Counted from the stretch's first letter, positions 7,168 to 15,534 are shown. The stretch is DNA of 23,590 bases from Stenotrophomonas_A sp036403795 (GCA_036403795.1 DASWQJ010000087.1:1-23590); one strand, 5' to 3'. A program made the numbers and translations. Notes: a model not told the origin generated them from the sequence alone.

Positions 7168-8158
7168 GCGGAAGCAACGCCAGGGCGCGAAGGCATTCGT
7201 GTCGGTGCTGCGGCCCCTTCGCCGGGCCGAGGATCGTTTGCCCAGGCAGGTTCAGGCGATAGCGGCGACCGTCGCGTTCGGCCTGGTCGACCCAACTGGC
7301 CAGGCGCGCGATTCGACGTTCATACGGCAGGCCGGCCAGCATCCGCCAGTCCAGTTGTACATCCACGCCCACGGGCTGCTCGTACTCGCGCACCAGCAGG
7401 CTGTCGCGTCGCGCCGAGTGCTTCCACGCGATGGCGCGGCGGGCGTCGCCGATGCGGTAGGGGCGCAGTTGGTGCAGTTCTTCGCCCAGTACATGCAGGC
7501 GCGTGCCGGCGGGCGTGCCTTGGGCGACGGGCAGCGGAGGGGCATCGGCTTCGGGTGTCGGATAGACCAGCAGCGGTATATCGGGCCACAACCAGGACCA
7601 GGCGCGCACCAGGCCCAGCGGTTGAGTGGTGGAGATCTGGATCCGGCCGATCTCGCGCCAGCCACGCTGGTGGGTGGGCAGTTGCAATTCGGGCGGCGTG
7701 TTGTCGGCGCGCGTGGGCGAAAAGTAGGTGCTGCTGTCTTCCAGCGCGATGCGAAGGCCACGCCGATGACGCGTGTCCCGGCTGTCCAGGACCAGGCGCA
7801 GGTGGAGCCGCTGGCCGGCCGGAACCGGCTCGGCGGCCACCGCTTCCAGTCGCAGGCCGGACAGTTGCAGATGGGCCACGATCGCGCTGGCGATGGCTGC
7901 CGCGCCCAGTACCAGGGCCAGCAGCAACGCGGGATTGTTGTTGTAGTTGAGCGCGCCGAGCAGCATCGCCATCAGCAGCAAGCCGATGAAGCTTCCGAAG
8001 CGGGTGGGCAATACGTAGATGCGCCGACGGTCCAGTTGGACAGGCAGTGCTTCCGGTTGGCGCGGACGCGCGAGCAGGGCCGCACCAGCCAGCCGGCGGC
8101 GCCAGCGGGATGTCTTGCTCGCTTGATCGCCCGGCTGCCCGGACGTGCCTGTACGCAT
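7160..8158 (-). CDS. DUF58 domain protein (vWA-like partner of MoxR)
   Basis: The 332-residue product starts at MRTGTSG; the open frame extends upstream, but that part is antisense-like and lies over moxR. Two hydrophobic segments at about 50-95 (FIGLLLMAMLLGALNYN and LLLALVLGAAAIASAIVA) anchor it in the membrane. The DUF58 signature LRPYRIGDARRAIAWKHSAR, followed by LLVREYEQP, is intact. DUF58 proteins are vWA-related partners of MoxR AAA+ ATPases. The gene lies 52 bases after moxR and overlaps the transglutaminase start by eight bases (ATGTCTGA), indicating one operon. The biochemical role of DUF58 is not established. Confidence 0.92.
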   Translation of the reverse strand: MRTGTSGQPGDQASKTSRWRRRLAGAALLARPRQPEALPVQLDRRRIYVLPTRFGSFIGLLLMAMLLGALNYNNNPALLLALVLGAAAIASAIVAHLQLSGLRLEAVAAEPVPAGQRLHLRLVLDSRDTRHRRGLRIALEDSSTYFSPTRADNTPPELQLPTHQRGWREIGRIQISTTQPLGLVRAWSWLWPDIPLLVYPTPEADAPPLPVAQGTPAGTRLHVLGEELHQLRPYRIGDARRAIAWKHSARRDSLLVREYEQPVGVDVQLDWRMLAGLPYERRIARLASWVDQAERDGRRYRLNLPGQTILGPAKGPQHRHECLRALALLPHV

Positions 8159-8210
8159 GGTGCTCCCCAATCCCGTTCCCCTGGTGGCCCTGGTCGAAGT
8201 GGGCGGACGA

Positions 8211-9164
8211 TCAGTCGACCGGCACGCTGTGCAGGATCTTCTTGGCCAGTGCCGAGCCGGTGACACTTTCGGCTTCGGCGACGAGTCGATGCCCGGCGAC
8301 GGCTTCGAACAGGGCCTGGATGTCCTCTGGCAACACGTGCGCCCGACCAAGCAGCAGGGCATAGGCCTTGGCTGCACGCAGCAAGGCAAGTCCGGCGCGC
8401 GGGGACAGTCCCACGCGCACGCCTGCGTATTGGCGGCTGCGCGCGAGCAGTGCCTGCACGTAGCCGATCAGCACGTCGCTGGCATGCACGCGCTCCACGG
8501 CCTGGCGCAGATGCAGCACATCGTTGTCGGAAAGGCAGGGCGTGGCCCGGGCGATCAAGTGGCGCCGATCGGTGCCGCTGAGCAATTCGCGCTCGGACTC
8601 TGCATTGGGATAACCCAGCGTAAGACGCAGCAGGAAGCGGTCCAGTTGCGAGTCGGGCAGCGGGAACGTGCCGGACAGGTCGACAGGGTTCTGCGTCGCG
8701 ATCACGAAGAACGGCTCCGGCAGTGCATGGGTCACGCCATCGAGGGTGACCTGGTGCTCGGCCATCGCTTCAAGCAATGCGCTTTGGGTACGTGGAGGGG
8801 CGCGGTTGATCTCGTCTGCCAGCAGCACCTGGGTAAACACCGGACCGGGATGAAACTGGAACTGACGGGCCTGGGCGTCGTAGACCGACACGCCGAGCAC
8901 ATCGGCGGGCAGCAGGTCAGAGGTGAACTGCACCCGCTGGAAGCCCAGTCCCAGGCTGGAGGCGATCGCGTGGGCGAGGGTGGTTTTGCCCAGGCCGGGC
9001 AGGTCCTCGATCAGCAGGTGACCGCCCGACAGCAGGGCCACGAAAGCCAGGCGAACCTCGTGCGCCTTGCCCAGCAGCATCGAATTGACCTGCATTTGGG
9101 CGCGAAGCAGCGATTCGTGCAGGGCATCGGTTAGCATTTCCACAGACGGTTGTGGCGTCGACAT
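8211..9164 (-). CDS. MoxR-family AAA+ ATPase
   Basis: This is a chaperone-like ATPase of 317 residues. Walker A is LPGLGKTT (55-62), Walker B is LLADEIN (114-120) followed by the family signature RAPPRTQSALLEAM, and sensor 1 is ATQNP (156-160). PLPDSQLDRF and GLSPRAGLAL are the usual sensor 2 region motifs. The start is the ATG at 9164 (MSTPQPSVEML). A far longer frame continues upstream over the divergent glycosyltransferase and is only an antisense shadow. It is the first gene of the moxR-DUF58-transglutaminase-slp operon. The gap to the divergent gene is only 36 bases, so both promoters must be packed there or lie within coding sequence. Confidence 0.93.
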   Translation of the reverse strand: MSTPQPSVEMLTDALHESLLRAQMQVNSMLLGKAHEVRLAFVALLSGGHLLIEDLPGLGKTTLAHAIASSLGLGFQRVQFTSDLLPADVLGVSVYDAQARQFQFHPGPVFTQVLLADEINRAPPRTQSALLEAMAEHQVTLDGVTHALPEPFFVIATQNPVDLSGTFPLPDSQLDRFLLRLTLGYPNAESERELLSGTDRRHLIARATPCLSDNDVLHLRQAVERVHASDVLIGYVQALLARSRQYAGVRVGLSPRAGLALLRAAKAYALLLGRAHVLPEDIQALFEAVAGHRLVAEAESVTGSALAKKILHSVPVD

Positions 9165-9200
9165 CACATTTCCAAGTGGGCTGAGGCGGGTGCAGGGGCA

Positions 9201-11042
9201 ATGCAGGGAGAACAACGCGCGCATCGCGATTTCGTGATCCTGTGGACACTGGTCACCGCAGTCAAGGTGGTCATTGCCGCGCGGCTGCCGCTTTTCGTCG
9301 ATGAGGCCTTCTATTGGCAGGAAGGCCAGCACCTGGCCGCCGCCTATTCCGACCTGCCGGGCATGACAGCCTGGCTGGCGCGATTGGGCGTGGCGCTGGG
9401 CGGTGACCACCGGCTCGCGCTGCGCTTGCCCTTCCTGCTGATCGCCTCGTTGTTGCCGTGGTTGATCGCGCACACGGCGCGGCGCTGGTTCGGCGGTACC
9501 TGCGGCTGGCAAGCAGGCAGCCTGGTGCTGGTGATGCCGTTGTCGGCGACGCTGGGGATCCTGGCGGTGCCGGATGTGCCACTGGCGCTGGCGGCGGTGC
9601 TGTGCATGGATGCCGGTGCACGCCTGCTGCGCGAGGTGGAGGCGGGCAGCGCCTTGCAGCTGGCGATCGGCCTGGTCATTGGGGCGACGAGCCACTATCG
9701 CTTCCTGGGGGTGATCGGCGTCGGGTTCGTGGTGATGGTGTCGATGCCGCAGGGGCGCGCGCTGTTGCGCGATCCGAGGATCTGGATCGCATTGAGCGCG
9801 GGCCTGTTGGCCTGGCTGCCCCTGCTGTTGTGGAATACCGATCATGGCGAGGCCGGATTGCGCTTCCAGCTGGTGGACCGGCACCCCTGGCAGTTCCATT
9901 CGGACGGCGCCTGGTTCGTGTTGATCCAGCTGATGATGGTCACGCCCCTGCTGGCCTGGGCGATGCTGCGCGTGGCCGGCATCGGCACTCGCGCCGGCGG
10001 CGGCTCGCGTGTGCAGTGGCGCTACTTCGGCCTGCTGGGCGGCGTGTCGACGCTGGGCATTTTCGCGTTGGGCTTTTTCAGCGACAACGAACGCATCAGT
10101 TTCCACTGGCCCCTGTCGGGCTACCTGGCATTGCTGGTCGCCGTGCCGATGATCCTGGCGCGCTGGCCGCGCGCCTTGCGGCGCGCCACCTGGATCCTTG
10201 CCCTGCTGGGCATGGCGGGTGCGTTCGCCTACTACCTGGCCGCCGCCACGCCGCACCTTCGCGAGCAGGCCGCCGGGCAGAAGTTCTATCCGCGCAACTT
10301 TGCCGGTTGGGGAACGCTGGCGGGCGGCGTGCGCTACCAGCTGGCGCGGATGCCGCCGGGCAGTCGCGTGCTGGCGGGCAATTTCAAGGTCGGCGCCGAG
10401 TTGGGTTTCGAATTGGGCGATCCGGATATCGAAGTGCTGCAAGCGCCCTTGAACGACAAGCATGGACGCAGCGTGCAGCTGGCACAGTGGGGCTTGCTGA
10501 GCGACGGCAGCCGTGACACGGAACGGTTGTTGGTGCTTTCGCCCAGCGATCAACGCTATCGCGACCTGCTGCAGCGTTACCACGACGTCTGCAGGATGGT
10601 GGGCCCGTTGCCGCCGCCGACCGTGGTCTCCACCGACCATGGATTCCAACGCTTCCTGCTGTTCCGCTTGCCGGCGCAGCGCCAGCCAGGCCCCTGCGTG
10701 ACCCCGGCGATGGCCTGGGTGGATTCGCCGCTGCCCGGTGCCCGGGCGGGCGATACGCTGGAAGTGCGGGGCTGGGCTTTCAAGGATGGCGTGGGGCTGC
10801 GGGCGGTGGAGGTGCTCATCGACGGACAGGTCATGGCCTCGGCGCTTTATGGCCACGAGATCGACGTACGCCCGTTCTGGCGGATCAGCAACGACCCGCA
10901 GCACCCGCGGGTCGGCTTCGAAGCTCGCATCGACACGCGCACCCTGTCACCCGGTACCCATTGGCTTGGCCTGCGCCTGCATGGCAACGACGGGAGCGTG
11001 GAAGAGTGGTGGGAACAGCCGCTGGCCATCACCCGTGAATGA
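9201..11042 (+). CDS. GT39/ArnT-like membrane glycosyltransferase with extra C-terminal domain
   Basis: The 613-residue product starts at the ATG at 9201; an earlier in-frame start at 9150 would overlap moxR and give a poor N-terminus. The first hydrophobic segment is followed by LPLFVDEAFYWQEGQHLA. It carries the Asp-Glu pair (D34-E35) typical of the first periplasmic loop of GT-C enzymes that use polyprenyl-phosphate sugars. About ten further hydrophobic segments run to about residue 360. A soluble region follows, and the last ~95 residues (about 515-605) look like a beta-sandwich: LEVRGWAFKDGVGLRAVEVLIDG...GTHWLGLRLHGNDG. The stop is 14 bases before the GT2 start, so the pair may be co-transcribed. 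The sugar and acceptor are unknown. Confidence 0.8.
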   Translation: MQGEQRAHRDFVILWTLVTAVKVVIAARLPLFVDEAFYWQEGQHLAAAYSDLPGMTAWLARLGVALGGDHRLALRLPFLLIASLLPWLIAHTARRWFGGTCGWQAGSLVLVMPLSATLGILAVPDVPLALAAVLCMDAGARLLREVEAGSALQLAIGLVIGATSHYRFLGVIGVGFVVMVSMPQGRALLRDPRIWIALSAGLLAWLPLLLWNTDHGEAGLRFQLVDRHPWQFHSDGAWFVLIQLMMVTPLLAWAMLRVAGIGTRAGGGSRVQWRYFGLLGGVSTLGIFALGFFSDNERISFHWPLSGYLALLVAVPMILARWPRALRRATWILALLGMAGAFAYYLAAATPHLREQAAGQKFYPRNFAGWGTLAGGVRYQLARMPPGSRVLAGNFKVGAELGFELGDPDIEVLQAPLNDKHGRSVQLAQWGLLSDGSRDTERLLVLSPSDQRYRDLLQRYHDVCRMVGPLPPPTVVSTDHGFQRFLLFRLPAQRQPGPCVTPAMAWVDSPLPGARAGDTLEVRGWAFKDGVGLRAVEVLIDGQVMASALYGHEIDVRPFWRISNDPQHPRVGFEARIDTRTLSPGTHWLGLRLHGNDGSVEEWWEQPLAITRE

Positions 11043-11055
11043 GACCTCGACCCGC

Positions 11056-12030
11056 ATGCCGACCCTGAACCCCTCCGCCCAGATCCTGCCGACCGTGTTG
11101 CAGGGACTGCGCATCGCCGTGCTCATTCCCTGTCACGACGAAGCGGCCACCGTGGCCAAGGTCGTCGCCGATTTCCGCGCGGCACTGCCGGGCGCCGCCC
11201 TGCACGTGCTCGACAACAATTCGCGTGACGACACAGTGGCACGCGCTCGCGCCGCGGGTGCGCAGGTGCAGGCCGTCGCACTGCAGGGCAAGGGCAACGT
11301 GGTGCGGCGCGCTTTCGCCGACATCGAGGCCGATCTCTACGTGCTGGTCGATGGTGATGACACGTATGAGGCCGCTGCCGTCCCGTTGTTGGCCGCGCGC
11401 CTGGTGGAGGAAGGGCTGGACATGGTGGTCGGTGCCCGCCGCGATCGCGAGCAGGCCGCCTATCGGTCCGGCCACCGGGTGGGCAACAAACTGCTGACGC
11501 GCTGCGCCGGGATGCTGTTCGGGCGCAGCTTCGACGACATGCTGTCCGGCTATCGGGTTTTTTCCCGGCGCTATGTGAAGTCCTTCGCCGCCCATGCGCA
11601 GGGATTCGAGACCGAGACCGAACTGGCGGTCCACGCACTGCAGTTGCGCATGCCGGTGGCAGAAATACCCACCCACTACGGCGTACGCCCGGAAGGCTCG
11701 CAGAGCAAGTTGAGTACCTGGCGCGACGGCTGGCGGATCCTGGTGACGATCTTCCGATTGTTCAAATCCGAGCGCCCGCTGCTGTTCTTTTCGATCGGCT
11801 TCGGTGCGTGTCTATTGGGATCGCTGGGGCTTGCCCTGCCGTTGTTGTCGACCTACCTGGACACCGGCCTGGTGCCGCGCCTTCCCACCGCCGTGCTGTG
11901 CGTGGCGCTGGTGCTGTTGGGGTTCCTGTTGTTGGCCTGCGGACTGATCCTGGATACCGTGACGCGCGGACGTATCGAAGCCAAGCATTTGGCCTATCTG
12001 TCGATCGCGCGCGTCACCCGGCGGGAGTGA
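11056..12030 (+). CDS. GT2-family glycosyltransferase with C-terminal membrane anchor
   Basis: The product is 324 residues with a GT-A fold. VLIPCHDEAATVAKVV starts the nucleotide-sugar domain, VLDNNSRDDTV follows, and LVDGDDTY holds the metal-binding Asp motif. DMLSGYRVFSRRYVKSF and FETETELAVHA resemble polyprenyl-phosphate hexose synthases. Two membrane segments lie near 240-305 (LLFFSIGFGACLLGSLGLALPL and VLCVALVLLGFLLLACGLIL). It may make a polyprenyl-phosphate sugar for the neighbouring GT-C-like proteins; that is inference from context. The ATG at 11056 is used here, but an in-frame GTG at 11035, overlapping the end of the previous gene, is possible and would add seven residues. Confidence 0.87.
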   Translation: MPTLNPSAQILPTVLQGLRIAVLIPCHDEAATVAKVVADFRAALPGAALHVLDNNSRDDTVARARAAGAQVQAVALQGKGNVVRRAFADIEADLYVLVDGDDTYEAAAVPLLAARLVEEGLDMVVGARRDREQAAYRSGHRVGNKLLTRCAGMLFGRSFDDMLSGYRVFSRRYVKSFAAHAQGFETETELAVHALQLRMPVAEIPTHYGVRPEGSQSKLSTWRDGWRILVTIFRLFKSERPLLFFSIGFGACLLGSLGLALPLLSTYLDTGLVPRLPTAVLCVALVLLGFLLLACGLILDTVTRGRIEAKHLAYLSIARVTRRE

Positions 12031-12106
12031 AGCGACACAGCGGGGCGCGGCAGTCGCCGCGGATGCCGCGTTCGGACAAGATCGTTGCAATCGACAAGGG
12101 GAAGAC

Positions 12107-13972
12107 ATGAGTTCAGGGACGACGCCGGCCCCGCCGGCCGTGCGCCAGCGTTGGCGGCAGGTGGCCGTGCGAGTGGCGGGGTGGTCGCGCAGGCGCTTTG
12201 CCTTCGAGTCGCGTGGCAATGTGATGGCAGCCTGTCTGGCGGCGGTCCTGGTGGGCGGTCTATGGGCGCTGCTGCGTGGCCAGGATGCCAACTGGGATCT
12301 GCGCAATTACCACCTCTACAACGGCTATGCCGCGCTGGGTAGCCGCTGGTTGCTGGACTTGGCGCCGGCGCAGCTGCAGTCCTATTTCCATCCGCTGTTG
12401 GACGTGTTCGCTTATCGGGCAATGGTGGGGTGGCCCGCGCCGTGGGTGGGTTTTGCACTGGGTGCCTTGCATGGGCTCGTGTTCGCTTTGGTGGCGTCGA
12501 TCGCGTGGCGGGTGCTGGAAGACGACCCCCGGCGTGCCGTGCGCGTGCCGCTGTTGGCGGCGGCCGCACTGGCCAGCGGCGCGTTCGTGTCGGAGCTGGG
12601 CAATACGATGGCCGACAACACCACGGCGCTGCCGATGCTGGGCGCGGTGGCCTGGGTGCTGCGGGCGCAGGCCACGCAGCGCGTGGGGCGTGGCTTGGCC
12701 CTGCCTGCCTGGTCGTGCGCCGGCCTGTTGATCGGGGTGGCCGTGGCGCTGAAGCTGACCAACGCGCCCTATGCGGTCGCGTTGGGAGTGGCGGCCTGCG
12801 TGGACGGTGGCGGCTTGCGTCGGCGCCTGGCAGGCACCGCGTGGATGACGGTCGTGGCGATGCTGGTCTTTGCCGCGGTGGGTGGCGTTTGGTTCTGGAA
12901 GGTCTGGCAGACTTTCGGGAATCCGTTGTTCCCGCAGTTCAACGGGTGGTTCCATGCACCGCTGGCGGCGGTCGACGGCGCGATGCGCGACGCGAGGTAT
13001 GTGCCAAAACAGCTGGTCGAATGGCTCGCTTGGCCGCTGGTGTTCACCCTCAAACCGCTACGGGTGAGCGAGATCGTGCTGGCGCAGCTGGTGTGGGCGG
13101 TGCTGTACCTGGTGCTGCTGGCAGGCGTGATCTGGCGATGGCTGCTGCGCCGAGCGCCGGCAGATGCGCGCCCGGCAGCGCCCGCGGCGCGGGTGCTGGC
13201 CGTTTTTTTCCTGGTCGCTTTCGTGGCTTGGCAAGCGATGTTCAGTATCCATCGCTATCTGGTCGTGCTCGAGGTGCTCGCGCCGCTGCTGCTGTGGTGG
13301 CTGTGGCCCCGTTTGCTGCCGGTCGCCAGCCTGCGATGGCGCGTGCCGGTGCTGGTGTTGTGCGTGCTTTATACGGTGCTCGGCGTGCGGGATTGGGGGC
13401 ACGAGCCGTGGCGTGCGCGCGCCTTTACGGTGCCCACGCCGCCCATGTCGGCGCCGGCTGACAGCGCGGTGGTGCTGGTGGGTGGCGAACCGCAGGGTTG
13501 GCGCGTGCCCTTCCTGCCGGATGAGGCGATCTACCTGTCCGTGGGCTCCAACTTTCCGGCCTCGGCGCAGTTCGATCAGCGCGTCACGCAGATGCTTCAT
13601 GGGCGCGCGTACCGATACGCCATGCTGGATGCGACCGTGGATCGCGGCGCCGATCGGATGTTGCGCATCAACGCCTGGGGCCACCGTTTCGGGTGGGATG
13701 CCCAGCCGGATTGCGCAGCGTTGCGACGGGCGGTGAAGTGGGGGTTGCGCGCGGTGTTGAACGACAGCGTCCCGGGCCGGTGCACCTTGGGGCAGCTGCC
13801 ACGCAAGATGATCGACCTGGCGGCGGGCGACGCGCGCTTGCGCGAGCTGGCCAATGCCCGGCTGCAGCCGGTCGGTTGGCGCCTGGAGGAGGACAGTTGC
13901 ACACGCCAGCCCGCCTGGATCGGCGGCACGCTGTATCCCTATCAGTGGTGCCGCCTGGTGCCCGCAGGGTGA
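12107..13972 (+). CDS. Large polytopic membrane protein, possibly a GT-C-type glycosyltransferase
   Basis: The product is 621 residues, with a basic cytoplasmic N-terminus and about ten hydrophobic segments between residues 38 and 440. The first loop has NWDLRNYHLYNGYA (about 62-75), then LAPAQLQSYFHPLLD. Acidic and aromatic residues in this position recall the catalytic loop of GT-C enzymes, but no exact DE or ExD signature is seen. ALKLTNAPYA lies mid-protein, and a soluble C-terminal domain of about 170 residues ends the chain. The start follows a GGGGAAG ribosome-binding sequence. It sits 76 bases after the GT2 gene and converges on maf. I can call only a membrane protein in a glycan locus. 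Confidence 0.75.
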   Translation: MSSGTTPAPPAVRQRWRQVAVRVAGWSRRRFAFESRGNVMAACLAAVLVGGLWALLRGQDANWDLRNYHLYNGYAALGSRWLLDLAPAQLQSYFHPLLDVFAYRAMVGWPAPWVGFALGALHGLVFALVASIAWRVLEDDPRRAVRVPLLAAAALASGAFVSELGNTMADNTTALPMLGAVAWVLRAQATQRVGRGLALPAWSCAGLLIGVAVALKLTNAPYAVALGVAACVDGGGLRRRLAGTAWMTVVAMLVFAAVGGVWFWKVWQTFGNPLFPQFNGWFHAPLAAVDGAMRDARYVPKQLVEWLAWPLVFTLKPLRVSEIVLAQLVWAVLYLVLLAGVIWRWLLRRAPADARPAAPAARVLAVFFLVAFVAWQAMFSIHRYLVVLEVLAPLLLWWLWPRLLPVASLRWRVPVLVLCVLYTVLGVRDWGHEPWRARAFTVPTPPMSAPADSAVVLVGGEPQGWRVPFLPDEAIYLSVGSNFPASAQFDQRVTQMLHGRAYRYAMLDATVDRGADRMLRINAWGHRFGWDAQPDCAALRRAVKWGLRAVLNDSVPGRCTLGQLPRKMIDLAAGDARLRELANARLQPVGWRLEEDSCTRQPAWIGGTLYPYQWCRLVPAG

Positions 13973-13985
13973 AGCGCGGGCCTCT

Positions 13986-14549
13986 TCAGGGCACCTGGAG
14001 CCCTGCCTGTCGCAGCAGGCGGGCGAGGGCGATGAGAGGCAGCCCCACCAGCGCGGTGGGGTCGCGGGATTCGATGGCCTCGAACAAGCTGATGCCCAGC
14101 CCTTCGCATTTGAAGCTGCCGGCGCAGTCCAGCGGCATTTCGGCCTGGAGGTAGCGTTCGATCTCGTCCTGGGACAGGGAACGGAACACCACTTCGGTCG
14201 TGTCGATCGCCTCGCCCCCGCCATCACCGGCCAGGCAGACCGCCGTGTGGAAACGGATCCGGCGACCGGACATGGCGGCCAGTTGGGCCCGGGCCGCTGG
14301 CAGGGTGCCGGGTTTGCCCAGGGGCGCGCCGTCCAGTTCGGCGACCTGGTCCGATCCGATCACCCAGCCGCCGCCGGCTGGCAGGGCGCCGGCCTTGGCG
14401 CGAGCCAGGCGGATCGCCAGCGCGGCCGGGGCTTCTCCGGCCTGGGGGGTTTCGTCGACCTCGGGCCGCGCGGTCTGGAAGGGCAGCCCGAGCCGTTCCA
14501 ACAGCTGGCGGCGGTAGGGGGAAGTCGAGGCAAGGGTGAGCGGGGACAC
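13986..14549 (-). CDS. yceF: Maf-family nucleotide pyrophosphatase (YceF type, 7-methyl-GTP)
   Basis: The 187-residue product matches the YceF branch of Maf proteins, which hydrolyse non-canonical nucleotides such as 7-methyl-GTP. Seen are LASTSPYRRQLLERLGLPF at the N-terminus, PEVDETP (29-35), GSDQV with the likely catalytic D67, GKPGT, and C-terminal CAGSFKCEGLGI...DPTALVGLPLIAL, which separates YceF from the dTTP/UTP-specific Maf. It is divergent from yceD-rpmF, the same arrangement as in E. coli, with 115 bases between the starts. Only 13 bases separate its stop from the convergent membrane-protein gene. Confidence 0.93.
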   Translation of the reverse strand: MSPLTLASTSPYRRQLLERLGLPFQTARPEVDETPQAGEAPAALAIRLARAKAGALPAGGGWVIGSDQVAELDGAPLGKPGTLPAARAQLAAMSGRRIRFHTAVCLAGDGGGEAIDTTEVVFRSLSQDEIERYLQAEMPLDCAGSFKCEGLGISLFEAIESRDPTALVGLPLIALARLLRQAGLQVP

Positions 14550-14625
14550 GGCGATTTCCGTTCAGGCAGCAGCGCAGTCTGCGCGGCGCGGCGCGCAGGA
14601 GCAATGTCGTGGGTGACGAGAGGAT

Positions 14626-14654
14626 TTGACAGAGCGCGCTACGGTCCTTAACAT
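14626..14654 (+). promoter_or_regulatory. Promoter of yceD-rpmF
   Basis: TTGACA at 14626-14631 is a perfect -35 box, followed by a 17-base spacer and TAACAT at 14649-14654 (four of six matches to the -10 consensus). The predicted start of transcription is near 14661, only about four bases before the yceD ATG at 14665. A TTG-initiated extension of the yceD frame would begin exactly on the -35 box, which argues against that longer start. Confidence 0.72.
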
Positions 14655-14664
14655 TCTGCGGCTT

Positions 14665-15174
14665 ATGTCCGCAAACGTGCCCGAATCGCTGGATGCTTGG
14701 CGGATGGTCGCAGCGAACAGGCGCTTTGAAGGGCGCTTGCCGCTGTCGGCGATGAGCCGGCTGAGTGGCAGCCTGGTCGATACCGAGGGCGAGGTTCGTT
14801 ACTCGCTGGAGTTCGGCCGGGACGATATGCTGCAGGTACCTTACGTCGAACTGAGCCTGGACGCTGAACTGCCGCTGGAATGCCAGCGCAGCCTGCAGCG
14901 TTTCCTGATGCCGGTGAAGATGACCCAGCGCCTGGGATTGGTGCGCAGCGAGGCCGAAGAGGACGCGCTGCCGCCGGAATTCGAGGCGCTGCTGGTACCG
15001 GAGGACGGCATGCTGCGACCGGCCGACCTGGTGGAGGACGAGCTGGTGCTGGCGGTACCCGTGGTGCCCATGGCGCCGGGTAGCGAGGCGGTCGAGGCCG
15101 AATGGTCGGCGACCAGTGAAGAATTGGAAAAAGCCAGTCCGTTCGCGGCACTGGCCAAGTTGAAAGAGCAATAA
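14665..15174 (+). CDS. yceD: YceD/DUF177 family protein (23S rRNA accumulation protein type)
   Basis: The product is 169 residues, close to the ~173 of E. coli YceD. It is encoded in front of rpmF, the universal context of this family, which has been linked to 23S rRNA accumulation. Seen are DAWRMVAANRRFEGRLPLSAM, then VELSLDAELPLECQRSLQRFL. The position equivalent to the second cysteine of the E. coli CQRC motif is Ser here. VEDELVLAVPVVPM and the C-terminal PFAALAKLKEQ match the family ending. The ATG at 14665 is chosen because the upstream TTG at 14626 lies on the promoter's -35 box. There is almost no room for a Shine-Dalgarno downstream of the predicted transcription start. Confidence 0.92.
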   Translation: MSANVPESLDAWRMVAANRRFEGRLPLSAMSRLSGSLVDTEGEVRYSLEFGRDDMLQVPYVELSLDAELPLECQRSLQRFLMPVKMTQRLGLVRSEAEEDALPPEFEALLVPEDGMLRPADLVEDELVLAVPVVPMAPGSEAVEAEWSATSEELEKASPFAALAKLKEQ

Positions 15175-15271
15175 CCGCCGCTGTTGGGCGGCAGACAGAA
15201 AGTCGAAGCGGACGCACAGCGTCCTTGTGCGACGAAACGACCAGTAATCGAACCGAGTTTGGAGTAACCCC

Positions 15272-15466
15272 ATGGCTGTGCAGAAATCCCGTGTTACCCC
15301 GTCCCGCCGCGGCCAGCGCCGTTCGCACGACGCCCTGACCGCCAAGCAGCTGGCGACCGATCCGACCAGCGGCGAAATCCATCTGCGTCACCACGTGACG
15401 GCCGATGGCTACTACCGCGGCAAGAAGGTCATCGCGACCAAGACCTCGGCGGTCGAAGAAGATTGA
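15272..15466 (+). CDS. rpmF: 50S ribosomal protein L32
   Basis: This 64-residue large-subunit protein begins MAVQKSRVTPSRRGQRRSHD and contains SGEIHLRHHVTADGYYRGKKV, matching the gammaproteobacterial L32 form without zinc-ribbon cysteines. The C-terminus is a few residues longer than in E. coli. A GGAG ribosome-binding sequence lies before the ATG. Between yceD and rpmF are 97 bases with a short hairpin (GGACGC-ACA-GCGTCC at 15210-15224), which might tune read-through. The gene is followed by a hairpin at 15507-15534 and then fabH, the conserved rpmF-fab order. Confidence 0.98.
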   Translation: MAVQKSRVTPSRRGQRRSHDALTAKQLATDPTSGEIHLRHHVTADGYYRGKKVIATKTSAVEED

Positions 15467-15506
15467 TCCGTGGCGTCCGTCATTGACGGGCGGCATGCTT
15501 TCTTCC

Positions 15507-15534
15507 AGGGCCGCGCGGACACGTGCGGCCCTTT
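15507..15534 (+). terminator. Hairpin between rpmF and fabH
   Basis: AGGGCCGC (15507-15514) pairs with GCGGCCCT (15525-15532) around a ten-base loop and is followed by a short TTT. It lies 15 bases before the fabH ATG, so it is either a weak terminator for rpmF or a leader hairpin that attenuates fabH. The T-run is too short to be sure. Confidence 0.5.

Noticed and set aside
9165..10904. 580-codon upstream extension of moxR on the minus strand
   Set aside because: It is antisense to the GT39-like gene and reads as His/Gln/Arg-rich low-complexity sequence; the normal MoxR start is at 9164.
14626..14664. TTG-initiated longer yceD
   Set aside because: The TTG is the first base triplet of the -35 box of the yceD promoter, and the added residues are not family-like.
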